Below, piece after piece: positions 41,805-50,895 of a DNA stretch of 64,000 nucleotides. Location of the stretch: assembly GCF_004154955.1 (NCBI RefSeq), contig NZ_CP011524.1, forward strand, positions 806,001 through 870,000, written 5' to 3'. Source of the stretch: Intestinimonas butyriciproducens. Its GTDB lineage: Bacteria > Bacillota > Clostridia > Oscillospirales > Oscillospiraceae. The notes below the pieces were generated by a model, which saw only the letters and a program-made list of their open reading frames with translations, was not told the DNA's origin and made no database searches. The translations under genes were made by a program, and so were the position numbers. Position 1 is the stretch's first letter; every line of letters begins with the position of its first letter.

Positions 41805-43991
41805 TTATTCCAATGATTCGGATGGGAACTCGTACCACTTGATCTCGTTGGCGCCCAAGTCCAGCGTGAAGCTGGAGCCGTCGCCCCGGTAGACCGTGGT
41901 GGACTGCGGCTCGTAGGTATTGTTCACCACGCAGTATTTGCCGCTTTTCACATAGGCATGGACCTCCACATTACAGTTGGAGGAGAACCACCTGTGGAGG
42001 CGATCCTCGCTGTGGGAGGCCCAGAGGATGGAGCGGTAGAGGACGCGGCTGTTTTCAAAGGAATAGGGGAGACCGCTGAGATAGACGCACCGGCCCGCAC
42101 CGAAGCCGTGGACGGCCATCTGGACCTCTTTTTCCCGCTGGACCAGGATCTCGGTGCCTTCCAGGGCGTAAATACTCTTTTTGCCCTCTCCAAAATCCAC
42201 CGGATGGGTACAGTCGGCGAGGATAAAGTGATCGGGGTGCTCCTCCCAGTTGTACTTGTCGTACCCCAGGGTAAAGCCGGTCTCCTTCTCCACGCCCAGG
42301 GCGGTGGCAAGCTGGAAATAGTGGCCCTGGTACTGGTGGCCAGAGGGCTCGCCCACGCCGATGAAGCCGCCGCCGTTCCAAATGAAGCGCCGGACAGCCG
42401 CGGCGACGGCCGGGTCCTCCCAGACAGCGCCGCCGGTATGGGCGGTGTCCCCGTCCCCCACATTGAGGAGGACGCTGGCGCCCTCCAGCGCATGGGGATC
42501 GTTCCTGAGGTCGTCAAAGCTGAGGAATACCACATCAAATGGGGCGCCGGACAGCGCCTCGATGACGCCGGCGTAGCTGTAGTTCTGCTTTTGATAGAGC
42601 GCGTGATGGACCATATGGCAGCCCCAGGAGCGCATTTTTCCCCAGCAGTTGAGGACGGCCACTTTACCCACGCAGTAGGGCGTGGCACCGCGGATGTTGG
42701 TGTACAGTTCCCGGAATTCGTTGCATACGCGCTCCACATAGTCGATGAAGTCAGGGAACCGACAGGCCAGCTTCAGATAACCGCCATAGCCGATGCGGTC
42801 GATGGGACTGCGCAGGATGGCCCGCCGGGCGGTCACCCAGTTCTCCTTGGCCTCCCGCACGGGGTCGCCCCCCTCGTGAAAGGTATCGGGGAAAAAGTAG
42901 GGGAGAAAACGGCCCTCGGTATATGCTACGCCGGGGATATCGGAGATAAGCCGCAGGGTGGAGCCGTTGCCGACGCTGCCCACTACCGCGTCCAGGCCAA
43001 TGGTCTGAAATTCAGGGAGGAACGGCTCGGTGCCGATCCAGTGATCGCCCAGGAACATCATAGCTTCCTTGCCCTTTTCATGGGTGATATCCACCATCTC
43101 GCGGGCCAGCTTGGCCACCTCCCGGCGCTGAAAGGCCTGAAAGTCCAGAAATTCCCTGGAGGGGACCCGGTACTGGTTGTTGTAGTACCCCTGATCGATG
43201 ATGTACTCGGGGCGGAAGGGGTAGCCGACCTCGCGCTCGAACCGCTCCAAGATGTAAGGGGAGACGGAGGCGGAGTAGCCGTACCAGTCCACATATTTTT
43301 CCCGCCTGAGCTCATCGAAGACCAGTGTGAACTGGTGGAAGAAGGTGGTATAGCGGATCACATCCACATAGGGGTGGTCGTCGATGAATTTCCGGAGCCG
43401 CTCCATGGTATATGCGTGGGTCTTGGGCTGGCGGACGTCAAAGGTGATCTGGTGCTCGAAATCCGTCCAGCCATTGGTGACGGCGTTGTACATGTGGACG
43501 GGGTCCCAGATGAGGTAGGCCAGAAAGCTCACCGTATACTCATGGAACGCAGCCGGGCGGTCCAGTACCACCTGTGCCGCAGCCGCATCATAACGCCAGT
43601 CGGCGGGGGGCACCACCGTTCCGGCGGTGCGGTCCACCACCTCCCACCAGCGCTTGATATCGTCCCGGGTATTGGGCTCCATGAGCTCAGGGCTCACGCC
43701 CTGCATCAGGGGAATGGAGAGGGCCCCTTCCTCGGCGGTGTGAAAGCCGGTCATGATATAGCACTGCTGTACCTCGTCGGGGTTCGCCTTTGCCCAGGCG
43801 TTGTCCTTTCGAGTGGTATAGTAGGTAGAGTAGACTTTGGCATCTACCCCCTTGAGGGTGTCGGGATAATCGGTGCCGTCACAGTCGCGGATGGCGTCGG
43901 CGCCCCAGCGCTTCAACAGCTCCAATGTCTCCGGCACCACATCCACATCCGTGGGGATTGTGACACGGCCTCTGCGGGCTTGCTCACTCAT
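41805..43991 (-). CDS. lnpA: 1,3-beta-galactosyl-N-acetylhexosamine phosphorylase (GH112)
   Basis: Cytosolic phosphorylase of 728 residues, full length for GH112. It splits galacto-N-biose or lacto-N-biose I with phosphate into galactose 1-phosphate and GalNAc or GlcNAc. The motif FLGDHWIGTEPF contains Asp316, close to the catalytic Asp313 of characterised bifidobacterial enzymes (recalled). The barrel, the flavodoxin-like segment and the C-terminal beta domain are all covered. It ends an importer operon on this strand; nahK, galE and a nucleotidyltransferase for the products lie in the divergent operon. Confidence 0.95.
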   Translation of the reverse strand: MSEQARRGRVTIPTDVDVVPETLELLKRWGADAIRDCDGTDYPDTLKGVDAKVYSTYYTTRKDNAWAKANPDEVQQCYIMTGFHTAEEGALSIPLMQGVSPELMEPNTRDDIKRWWEVVDRTAGTVVPPADWRYDAAAAQVVLDRPAAFHEYTVSFLAYLIWDPVHMYNAVTNGWTDFEHQITFDVRQPKTHAYTMERLRKFIDDHPYVDVIRYTTFFHQFTLVFDELRREKYVDWYGYSASVSPYILERFEREVGYPFRPEYIIDQGYYNNQYRVPSREFLDFQAFQRREVAKLAREMVDITHEKGKEAMMFLGDHWIGTEPFLPEFQTIGLDAVVGSVGNGSTLRLISDIPGVAYTEGRFLPYFFPDTFHEGGDPVREAKENWVTARRAILRSPIDRIGYGGYLKLACRFPDFIDYVERVCNEFRELYTNIRGATPYCVGKVAVLNCWGKMRSWGCHMVHHALYQKQNYSYAGVIEALSGAPFDVVFLSFDDLRNDPHALEGASVLLNVGDGDTAHTGGAVWEDPAVAAAVRRFIWNGGGFIGVGEPSGHQYQGHYFQLATALGVEKETGFTLGYDKYNWEEHPDHFILADCTHPVDFGEGKKSIYALEGTEILVQREKEVQMAVHGFGAGRCVYLSGLPYSFENSRVLYRSILWASHSEDRLHRWFSSNCNVEVHAYVKSGKYCVVNNTYEPQSTTVYRGDGSSFTLDLGANEIKWYEFPSESLE

Positions 43992-44002
43992 GGCTCTCTC
44001 TC

Positions 44003-44215
44003 CTAAGGCTCAGATTTTGGGTTCTTCGGCTCTTCAAAGGGTTTGTTGTAGAGGCACAGCGCGGCCAGCAGCAGGAGTATGCCCAGGAGCATCAGCCCCA
44101 GCCCGGACAGTTTTCCAGTCATGCGCCACCCGTACAGCAGCAGTGCGAGACCCGCCCCAAAAAACAGGGCGATGAGGACCACGCGTAGTGTTTTATGTTC
44201 CTTCCAGTATTTCAT
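44003..44215 (-). CDS. Small two-span membrane protein
   Basis: A 70-residue protein with two hydrophobic segments (about residues 11-28 and 35-54) separated by a short Gly/Lys turn, and a charged C-terminus. The start is the ATG at 44215 (a GTG two codons earlier is possible) with TAAGGTG upstream. It lies between the permease and GH112 genes with short gaps, so it is co-transcribed. No family was recognised. It might be a transporter accessory subunit, but function is unknown. Confidence 0.65.
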   Translation of the reverse strand: MKYWKEHKTLRVVLIALFFGAGLALLLYGWRMTGKLSGLGLMLLGILLLLAALCLYNKPFEEPKNPKSEP

Positions 44216-44224
44216 GCACACACC

Positions 44225-45118
44225 TTACCCTTTCAGACCTCCCACGGTCATACCCTGGGTCAGTTTCTTCTGGACGCAGATATAAAGAATGAGGGTGGGC
44301 AGCATCACAAGCACCAGTCCAGCGTAGAGAATACCGTATTCGGCCTTGGACTGCTGGGCCTGCATCAGATTCAGCAGCCCCACCGGGAGAGTGCGGGGCC
44401 CTTTGGCGGAGCTCATAAGGGTCATGGAGATGATGTACTCATTCCAGAAAGAGAGAAAATTAAAGAGGATGATGGTGATGATGGAGGGCTGCGCCATGGG
44501 AAAGATGATTTTGATCATGGTTTTGCCGTAGCCCGCGCCGTCGATATACGCGGCCTCCTCAAAATCGTGGGGCAGAGTGGCAAAATAACCTGAGAGGAGA
44601 TAGATGGTAAAGGGAAGGGCTGTGGAGGCGTATACCACCGCCAGAACAAAGAGGTTGTTGAGCAGAAAGCCGCTGCCGAGGATGCCCTTCAGAAAGCTGT
44701 CGCCGTCCCGGAGCATCAGGAAGATGGGGACCACGATGTAGTTGACATTGATAAAGAGGCCGGCCATAAAGCAGGTGTTGAGGAAACGGCATCCCTTAAA
44801 GTGGAAACGGGAGAGGCAGTAGGCTGCCGGGAGAGCCACCACCAGCAGCAGGAGAAGGGCCAGGGCGGTGACGATGACCGAATTGAGCATGTAATCGCCC
44901 ATATTGGCCGCGTTCCAGGCATCTACGAAATTCTGCCAGTAGAAGCTGGCGGGCAGGGTCCACGGGTTGCCGTAAAACTCGCTGTTCTGTTTGATGGAGG
45001 CGAGAAAGACCCAGGCCACCGGGACGAGGATGCACACCGCCAGGGCGATGAGGACCACATAGATAAAGATTTGATAGAGTCGGTCGCCGGTCCCGTGTTT
45101 TTTCACTTCCTGATCCAT
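44225..45118 (-). CDS. Sugar ABC transporter permease (MalG type)
   Basis: Full-length permease of 297 residues with six spans and the EAA loop EEAAYIDGAGYGKTMIKIIFPMAQP. It forms the membrane channel with the MalF-type protein encoded 12 bp upstream. By context the importer carries galacto-N-biose/lacto-N-biose released from mucin or human milk glycans. Confidence 0.93.
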   Translation of the reverse strand: MDQEVKKHGTGDRLYQIFIYVVLIALAVCILVPVAWVFLASIKQNSEFYGNPWTLPASFYWQNFVDAWNAANMGDYMLNSVIVTALALLLLLVVALPAAYCLSRFHFKGCRFLNTCFMAGLFINVNYIVVPIFLMLRDGDSFLKGILGSGFLLNNLFVLAVVYASTALPFTIYLLSGYFATLPHDFEEAAYIDGAGYGKTMIKIIFPMAQPSIITIILFNFLSFWNEYIISMTLMSSAKGPRTLPVGLLNLMQAQQSKAEYGILYAGLVLVMLPTLILYICVQKKLTQGMTVGGLKG

Positions 45119-45130
45119 ATCCGCACCCCC

Positions 45131-46015
45131 TTAGAATTCCAGAGGTTCCCGCTTGGTGACCTTGTTCACCAGGGCGGAGAGCAGGAAGGAGAAGAGGAAG
45201 ATGACTACGCCGATGGCCATGGAGTAGCCGTAGAGTCCGGCATCCTTCTGGCCGTACATATAGGAGAGGGCTACCTCGGAGGCGCCGTTGGGGCCGCCGC
45301 TGGTCATGGCCTTGACGAAGAGGAAGGCCATATTAATGGTGGAGATGATGAAGAAGGTGAGGGTGGTGCGGATGTTGGTCCAGATGAGGGGAATGGTGAT
45401 TTGGAAAAACTGCGTCACCCGCCCGGCCCCGTCCAGGCCCGCGCTCTCATAGAGGCTCTGGGGCACACTGGACATAGAGGCCATATACATGACCATGTAA
45501 TAGCCGACGGCCTGCCACACCATGGCGATGATAATACTCACCATGACCAGGGGCTCGTCCTTCCAGAGGACCATGACGGCCTTGCCGGAGAGCATGGACA
45601 GGATGCTGTTGAGCATGCCGTTTTCCGGCTTGTAGATGGCGGAGAAGATACCGGAGATGACCACCACAGAGAGGATGTTGGGGATGTAAAAGACCACGCG
45701 GAAGAAATTTTGCCCTCTGATCTTCTCACGGGTCAGGATGCCGGCAAACACCAACGCGAGAGCAAAGGTGATGACGGTGACGACCACGATGAGGAGGATG
45801 GTGTTCTGCATGGAGCGGATGAATTGACTGTCGCGGAAAAGCATCTGAAAATTTTTAAGGCCGACAAAGGTCTCGGTGGGCGAGTAAGCGCCGCGCTCAA
45901 AGAGGGACATGCGGAATACGTTCAGAGTGGGAAGAATCATAAAAATAAAGAACAGGATCGCCGCGGGGGCGACACACAGCGTGATGAACCGGCTGCGTCC
46001 CCTGTGTTTCTCCAT
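45131..46015 (-). CDS. Sugar ABC transporter permease (MalF type)
   Basis: Permease of 294 residues, start ATG at 46015 behind AAAGGAG. Six spans are present, and the EAA loop is ESAGLDGAGRVTQFFQITIPLIW. It partners with the MalG-type subunit. Separated from the binding-protein gene by a hairpin. Confidence 0.93.
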   Translation of the reverse strand: MEKHRGRSRFITLCVAPAAILFFIFMILPTLNVFRMSLFERGAYSPTETFVGLKNFQMLFRDSQFIRSMQNTILLIVVVTVITFALALVFAGILTREKIRGQNFFRVVFYIPNILSVVVISGIFSAIYKPENGMLNSILSMLSGKAVMVLWKDEPLVMVSIIIAMVWQAVGYYMVMYMASMSSVPQSLYESAGLDGAGRVTQFFQITIPLIWTNIRTTLTFFIISTINMAFLFVKAMTSGGPNGASEVALSYMYGQKDAGLYGYSMAIGVVIFLFSFLLSALVNKVTKREPLEF

Positions 46016-46137
46016 ATGCTCAGCTCCTTTCAAGCTCTGCTGCGGCACGTACGGGCGGAGCGCATAAACCGGCTCCCGACCGCAGAAATACGGCTGCGGG
46101 GGAGCAGATTTATCCGCTCCGTACGGTTTTGGGAAAA

Positions 46138-46173
46138 AGGGACGGTGAGTAGGTCGCGCTACTCACCGTCCCT
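46138..46173 (-). terminator. Hairpin between binding-protein and permease genes
   Basis: 14-nt perfect arms (46138-46151 and 46160-46173) with an 8-nt loop, followed on the minus strand by TTTTTCCC. Probably a partial terminator that keeps binding-protein mRNA in excess. Confidence 0.65.
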
Positions 46174-46214
46174 CAAGCCTGCTCTGTGGAAGGAGGGGGC
46201 GACCTCGGAGGGGA

Positions 46215-47579
46215 TCAGCTCTGCAGATTGACCCGCATCTGATCGCTGGCCGACTTTACGGAGGCGATCCAGTCGTCCTCGGTCATGGAGCCGCTCACCA
46301 GGGAGTTCACGGGATCAAAGAACACGCCGCGCACCTCGATGCCGGGGATGGGGGTGAAGGTGGCGAAGTTGCCCATGGCGGCTTTGGCGCCGTTGTCATA
46401 GATGGAGTAGAAGAGCTGATTGTTGCCCTCCAGCTTGTCGGCGATGTTCAGCACGGGCTGGATGGCACCGGCCTTGGCAAAGATTTCACAGGCGCTGTCG
46501 CTGTACAGGAAAGCGATGAACGCCTTGGCGGCGTCGGGATGCTCTGCGCCGGCGGGGATCCAGGCCTGCTCGAACCAGGTATAGCTGTAACTGTCGCCGC
46601 CCTCTTCAACGGCGGGCAGGGCGGTCATGCCCCACTGGAAGCCGTCGGCCCTGGGAGCGTCGGCCATCTCGCCTACGATCCAGGTGCCGTTGGGCATGAA
46701 CAGGGCCTTGTTGTCCAGCACCAGCTGCTGGTTCTGGGTGAAGTCCTGGTCATTGGCCTGGGCGGGGGTGACGGGGTTGGTGTAGGTCGCAAGCTTGGCC
46801 ACGATATCGAAACAGGTCTTGGCCTCCGGGGTGTCCCAAATACCCTCGGCATAGTGGGTGGCCTGGTCAAAGAACTCGGGGCCGCCGGCGGAGTACATCA
46901 AAGCGTAGAAGAAGGCGTCGAAATAGCCTGTGGTGGGATAGGTGAAGAGGGCGATATCCTCGGCGGCGGCTTTGTCGCCCAACGCCCACATCTCCTCCCA
47001 GGTGGTGGGAACGGTCCAGCCCTTTTCTTCAAAGAGACCGGCGTTGTAGAACAGGCCGCAGGGAGAATAGAACATGGGGGCGAGATAGGTCTTGCCATCA
47101 CCATAGGGGTTGGTGAGTGAGGTGTCGGTGAAGCCGCCGGCGATCTTGTCGGAGACCTTGGCCTCTTCGCCGGGTACGGTCATGGAGAGCACGTCGGTGA
47201 TCTCCAGAATGTTGTGGTCCTTGATAAACTGTTCGGTGAGGCCGGCTTCGCGGCCGGTGGCCAGGTGGATCACGTCGGGGAACTCGCCGCCCTGCATGGA
47301 AGGCCCGATGACGTCTTCGAGCTTCTTGTCGGTGATGAGGTCCACGGCGATCCCGGTCTGTGCGGTGAAGGCGTCGGCCACCTCCTGCCACATGTCGGCA
47401 CCGTAGGCTGTTTCAATGGCGGCCACCTGGATGGTTTCAGCGGCGGGGGAGCCGGTGTCGGCGGGGGAGCCGGTATCCGCGGGTGCGGGTGTGGCGGACG
47501 AACCGCCGCCGCAGCCGGCCAGCAGGGAGAGGGCCATTGTGCCCGCCAGAGCGGCGCTGAACGCTTTCTTCATTTTCAT
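46215..47579 (-). CDS. Sugar-binding lipoprotein, probable galacto-N-biose/lacto-N-biose binder
   Basis: Family 1 solute-binding protein of 454 residues. The signal peptide ends LLAGC, with Cys23 lipidated, then a Ser/Thr/Pro/Asp-rich linker containing repeated ADTGSPA. The mature protein has typical features such as MQGGEFPDVIHLATG and NGTWIVGEMAD. The two-ATG start follows AGGAGG. Neighbouring GH112 points to galacto-N-biose/lacto-N-biose as ligand (inference). The operon has no ATPase of its own. Confidence 0.92.
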   Translation of the reverse strand: MKMKKAFSAALAGTMALSLLAGCGGGSSATPAPADTGSPADTGSPAAETIQVAAIETAYGADMWQEVADAFTAQTGIAVDLITDKKLEDVIGPSMQGGEFPDVIHLATGREAGLTEQFIKDHNILEITDVLSMTVPGEEAKVSDKIAGGFTDTSLTNPYGDGKTYLAPMFYSPCGLFYNAGLFEEKGWTVPTTWEEMWALGDKAAAEDIALFTYPTTGYFDAFFYALMYSAGGPEFFDQATHYAEGIWDTPEAKTCFDIVAKLATYTNPVTPAQANDQDFTQNQQLVLDNKALFMPNGTWIVGEMADAPRADGFQWGMTALPAVEEGGDSYSYTWFEQAWIPAGAEHPDAAKAFIAFLYSDSACEIFAKAGAIQPVLNIADKLEGNNQLFYSIYDNGAKAAMGNFATFTPIPGIEVRGVFFDPVNSLVSGSMTEDDWIASVKSASDQMRVNLQS

Positions 47580-47644
47580 TTCCTCTTACCTCCTAATATT
47601 GATGATGACACTGTGAACGGCGGCATTGGAGCGTGGGCCGACCG

Positions 47645-47660
47645 CTTAAAGTACTTTAAG
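47645..47660. promoter_or_regulatory. 16-bp palindrome upstream of the binding-protein gene
   Basis: CTTAAAGTACTTTAAG is a perfect palindrome 66 bp before the binding-protein start and could be a regulator site. Confidence 0.45.
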
Positions 47661-47762
47661 TATATCGGATGGAGAGGCCAATTCAATTTTATTCTTGTCA
47701 CCATTTTTATATAAATTGCTTTTTTGATATTTGGGATAATAATTTTTGAGAATAAAAACAAA

Positions 47763-47785
47763 TTTTGTGCATGATGTCCACAAAA
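47763..47785. promoter_or_regulatory. Inverted repeat in the divergent control region
   Basis: TTTTGTG, nine bases, CACAAAA, centred between the divergent AraC-type and binding-protein genes. A direct repeat ACGAAAC/GACGAAAC follows at about 47800-47815; AraC proteins usually bind direct repeats. The rest of the 47.58-47.96 kb gap is AT-rich and non-coding. Confidence 0.4.
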
Positions 47786-47867
47786 AGAAAGAACCGTTTT
47801 TTAACGAAACGACGAAACACTGAATTTTACGACAGAGAACACCCCCAATATTTTTCTTTTTTATGGA

Positions 47868-47896
47868 TTGCACAAGAAGGAAAGGTGTGCTATGAT
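47868..47896 (+). promoter_or_regulatory. Promoter of the AraC-galE-nahK operon
   Basis: TTGCAC, 17-nt spacer, TATGAT with upstream TGC (extended -10), about 62 bp before the AraC-type start codon. Confidence 0.7.
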
Positions 47897-47958
47897 CAGA
47901 ACGCTGCAAGTTTAAGTTTCAAACGCAAGAATCCTAAATCCTGAACGGGAGTCCTGCT

Positions 47959-48870
47959 ATGAGTAACGACCGTTATGAGTTCCCTGGAGGGATCGCCAGC
48001 CCCATTGACCGCTCCGCCACCAAGCTCCTGTACGTGAGCACGGCCAAATATGGAGGAGACTGGCACAGCCTGCTGCACACCCATACCTGTGCGGAACTTT
48101 TTTATGTAGTTGGCGGGGTGGGGCAGTTCAAGGTGGCCGGGCGGATGCTGCCTGTGGCTGCGGATGATCTGGTCATCGTCAACCCCAATGTGGAGCACAC
48201 CGAGGTCAGCCTCAACTCCAGCCCATTGGAGTATATCGTCCTGGGGGTGGAGGGACTGGAGTTCGGTCCGGACGGGGCGGCAGACGCCCCCTATGAGGTC
48301 ATCCATTTCCGGGGCGGCGGGGAGGAGATGCTCTTTTATCTCCGGGCCATGCTCCGGGAGATCGAGACCAAGGCGGCGGGGTACGAGGTGGTCTGCCAGG
48401 ATCTGCTGGAGGTCCTTCTGATCCGTGTCCTGCGGCATACCGATTTTTCGCTCACTGTGGCGCCGGCCGGACGCAGGGCCAGCAAGGAGTGCGCCGCGGT
48501 GCGCCGGTACATTGACGGACATTTCAAAGAGAATATTAGTCTGGATATGCTTGCGGAGCTCACACATATCAATAAGTACTATATGGTGCATGCCTTCAGC
48601 AGGGAATACGGCGTGTCTCCGATCAACTATCTGATCTCGCGCCGCATTCAGGAGAGCCGATACCTCCTCAGCGACACCGACCATTCGCTGTCTCAAATTT
48701 CTCATATGCTGGGCTTTTCTTCTCCCAGCTACTTCTCCCAGAGCTTCCGCAAGCTGGAGGGGATGAGCCCCATGGAGTACCGCAAACGGCGGGCCGGGGA
48801 ACATGGGCCCAGAGAGGGAGGGATGGCTTCAGATTCGCGCCTATCCACAGTGGACAGCAGGGGGAAATAG
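47959..48870 (+). CDS. AraC-family transcriptional regulator
   Basis: Regulator of 303 residues. The N-terminal cupin domain (WHSLLHTHTCAELFYVVGGVG) would bind a sugar. Two helix-turn-helix motifs lie in the C-terminal 100 residues (ISLDMLAELTHINKYYMVHAFSREYG and SLSQISHMLGFSS). It is the first gene of a plus-strand operon with galE, nucleotidyltransferase and nahK and is divergent from the importer/GH112 operon, so it likely controls both. Confidence 0.92.
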   Translation: MSNDRYEFPGGIASPIDRSATKLLYVSTAKYGGDWHSLLHTHTCAELFYVVGGVGQFKVAGRMLPVAADDLVIVNPNVEHTEVSLNSSPLEYIVLGVEGLEFGPDGAADAPYEVIHFRGGGEEMLFYLRAMLREIETKAAGYEVVCQDLLEVLLIRVLRHTDFSLTVAPAGRRASKECAAVRRYIDGHFKENISLDMLAELTHINKYYMVHAFSREYGVSPINYLISRRIQESRYLLSDTDHSLSQISHMLGFSSPSYFSQSFRKLEGMSPMEYRKRRAGEHGPREGGMASDSRLSTVDSRGK

Positions 48871-48933
48871 GAGTAAAATACCATAGATTAAATGGGCCGA
48901 ACGGCCATTGAAAAAGGCAGAGGGAGTGACGTT

Positions 48934-49950
48934 ATGTCTATTCTGGTCAGCGGCGGAGCCGGCTACATCGGCAGCCACACCTGCGTGGAACTCATCCAAG
49001 CGGGCTACGACATTGTGGTGGCGGATAATCTGGTTAATGCCAGCGAGGAGGCGGTCCGCCGGGTGGAACGGATCGTGGGAAGGGCCGTGCCCTTCGTCAA
49101 GGTGGACCTGTGTGACCCGGCGGGGGTGGAGGCCCTGTTCGCAGAGTACCCGGACATCGACGCCGTGATCCACTTCGCCGCCCTTAAGGCGGTGGGAGAG
49201 AGCGTGGCCAAGCCCCTGGAGTATTATACCAACAATCTGGTCAATACCCTGACGGTGCTCAACGCCATGCGCAGGCATGGGGTAAAGAATTTTGTCTTTT
49301 CCTCCTCCGCCACCGTCTACGGCGATCCCCACACCGTGCCGATCCGGGAGGACTTTCCGCTCTCCACCACCAACCCCTACGGCACCACCAAGCTGTTCAT
49401 CGAGCGTATCCTTACCGATTGCTGTGCCGCCGATCCCACGCTGAATGTGGCGCTGCTGCGATACTTCAACCCCATCGGAGCGCACGCCTCCGGCCTCATC
49501 GGAGAGGACCCAAACGGTATCCCCAACAATCTGGTCCCCTATATCGCCAAGGTGGCGGTTGGGCAGCTCAAGGAGCTCCATGTGTTCGGCAGCGACTGGC
49601 CCACCCACGACGGCACCGGCGTGCGGGACTACATCCATGTGGTGGATCTGGCCCGCGGCCATGTGGCTGCTCTCAAAAAGCTGTCTCAGAACTGTGGACT
49701 CTTCCTCTGCAACCTGGGCACCGGCAAGGGCTACAGCGTGCTGGACGTGCTCCACGCCTACGAGAAAGCCTGCGGCAAGCCTCTGCCTTACGTCATCGAT
49801 CCCCGCCGCCCAGGGGATATCGCCGCGTGCTGGGCCGATCCGTCCAAGGCCCGAGAAGAACTGGGCTGGGAGGCGCAGTACGGCATTGAGGAGATGTGCG
49901 CGTCCTCCTGGAAGTGGCAGAGCATGAACCCCAACGGATATGAAGGCTGA
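48934..49950 (+). CDS. galE: UDP-glucose 4-epimerase
   Basis: Extended SDR epimerase of 338 residues; start ATG at 48934 behind AGGGAG. The NAD-binding GGAGYIGS motif is at the N-terminus, and the active-site Ser lies in SSSATVYG with Tyr/Lys in NPYGTTK. It interconverts UDP-galactose and UDP-glucose (some also act on the GlcNAc/GalNAc forms), draining galactose from the GH112 reaction. It ends 12 bp before the nucleotidyltransferase start. Confidence 0.95.
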   Translation: MSILVSGGAGYIGSHTCVELIQAGYDIVVADNLVNASEEAVRRVERIVGRAVPFVKVDLCDPAGVEALFAEYPDIDAVIHFAALKAVGESVAKPLEYYTNNLVNTLTVLNAMRRHGVKNFVFSSSATVYGDPHTVPIREDFPLSTTNPYGTTKLFIERILTDCCAADPTLNVALLRYFNPIGAHASGLIGEDPNGIPNNLVPYIAKVAVGQLKELHVFGSDWPTHDGTGVRDYIHVVDLARGHVAALKKLSQNCGLFLCNLGTGKGYSVLDVLHAYEKACGKPLPYVIDPRRPGDIAACWADPSKAREELGWEAQYGIEEMCASSWKWQSMNPNGYEG

Positions 49951-49962
49951 GGTGAGGCGGAG

Positions 49963-50895
49963 ATGAAAAAACCGGTTCTGGTGGTCATGGCGGCAGGCAT
50001 GGGGAGCCGCTACGGCGGACTCAAGCAGCTCGACCCCGTGGGAGGACACGGACAGCTTATTATCGATTATTCCATTTACGATGCCAAACGGGCTGGGTTT
50101 GAAACCGTGGTCTTTGTCATCAAGCATGCGATCGAGGAATCCTTCAAGGCCGGCATTGGAGACCGGCTGGCAAAAGTGATGGAGGTGAAGTACGCCTACC
50201 AGGAACTGGACGACCTGCCGGTGGGCTATGCCGTCCCGGAGGGGCGGGTTAAGCCCTGGGGCACATGCCATGCCGTCCTGGCGGCGCGGCACGTGGTGGA
50301 GGGTCCCTTTGCCGTCATCAACGCCGACGACTATTACGGCCCGGAGGCTTTTCAGGAGATCTACAGCTACCTGTGCAGCCATCCGGACAGCCGGGATACC
50401 TATGAGTACGCCATGGTGGGGTATCTCCTGGGCAATACCGTCACCGAGCACGGCCATGTTGCCCGCGGGATCTGTGAAGAGGCAGAAGGACACTTCCTCC
50501 GGGCAGTCACGGAGCGCACCCACATCGAAAAGGCGGGGCATGACGCCCGCTATACCGAGGACGGTGGTGTCACATGGACCGCGCTTCCCGGGGGTACCAT
50601 CGTGTCCATGAACCTGTGGGGCTTTACGGCCAGCTTCCTCTCGGAGGCCCAGCGCCGCTTTCCTTCCTTCCTGGACCGGGCACTGGCCGGGGACCCGATG
50701 AAAGGGGAGTACTTCCTGCCCAGCGTGGTGAGTGCGCTCATCGAGGAGGGACGGGCACGGGTAAGGGTGCTCAGGAGCCGGGACCGCTGGTACGGCGTGA
50801 CCTATCAGGACGACAAGCCCGTGGTGGTACAGGCCGTGTCCGATATGACGGAGAAGGGGCTTTACCCGGAAAATCTTTGGGGAGGAGAGCGCTGA
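49963..50895 (+). CDS. Sugar-1-phosphate nucleotidyltransferase
   Basis: NTP-transferase fold, 310 residues. The GMGSRYGGLKQL loop near residue 11 is the nucleotide-binding signature and NADDYYG carries the metal Asp. In bifidobacteria the equivalent locus uses a GalT-type enzyme (lnpC); here this different family sits between galE and nahK, so it may make a UDP-sugar from galactose 1-phosphate or from GlcNAc/GalNAc 1-phosphate (inference). The exact substrate is unknown. Confidence 0.85.
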   Translation: MKKPVLVVMAAGMGSRYGGLKQLDPVGGHGQLIIDYSIYDAKRAGFETVVFVIKHAIEESFKAGIGDRLAKVMEVKYAYQELDDLPVGYAVPEGRVKPWGTCHAVLAARHVVEGPFAVINADDYYGPEAFQEIYSYLCSHPDSRDTYEYAMVGYLLGNTVTEHGHVARGICEEAEGHFLRAVTERTHIEKAGHDARYTEDGGVTWTALPGGTIVSMNLWGFTASFLSEAQRRFPSFLDRALAGDPMKGEYFLPSVVSALIEEGRARVRVLRSRDRWYGVTYQDDKPVVVQAVSDMTEKGLYPENLWGGER

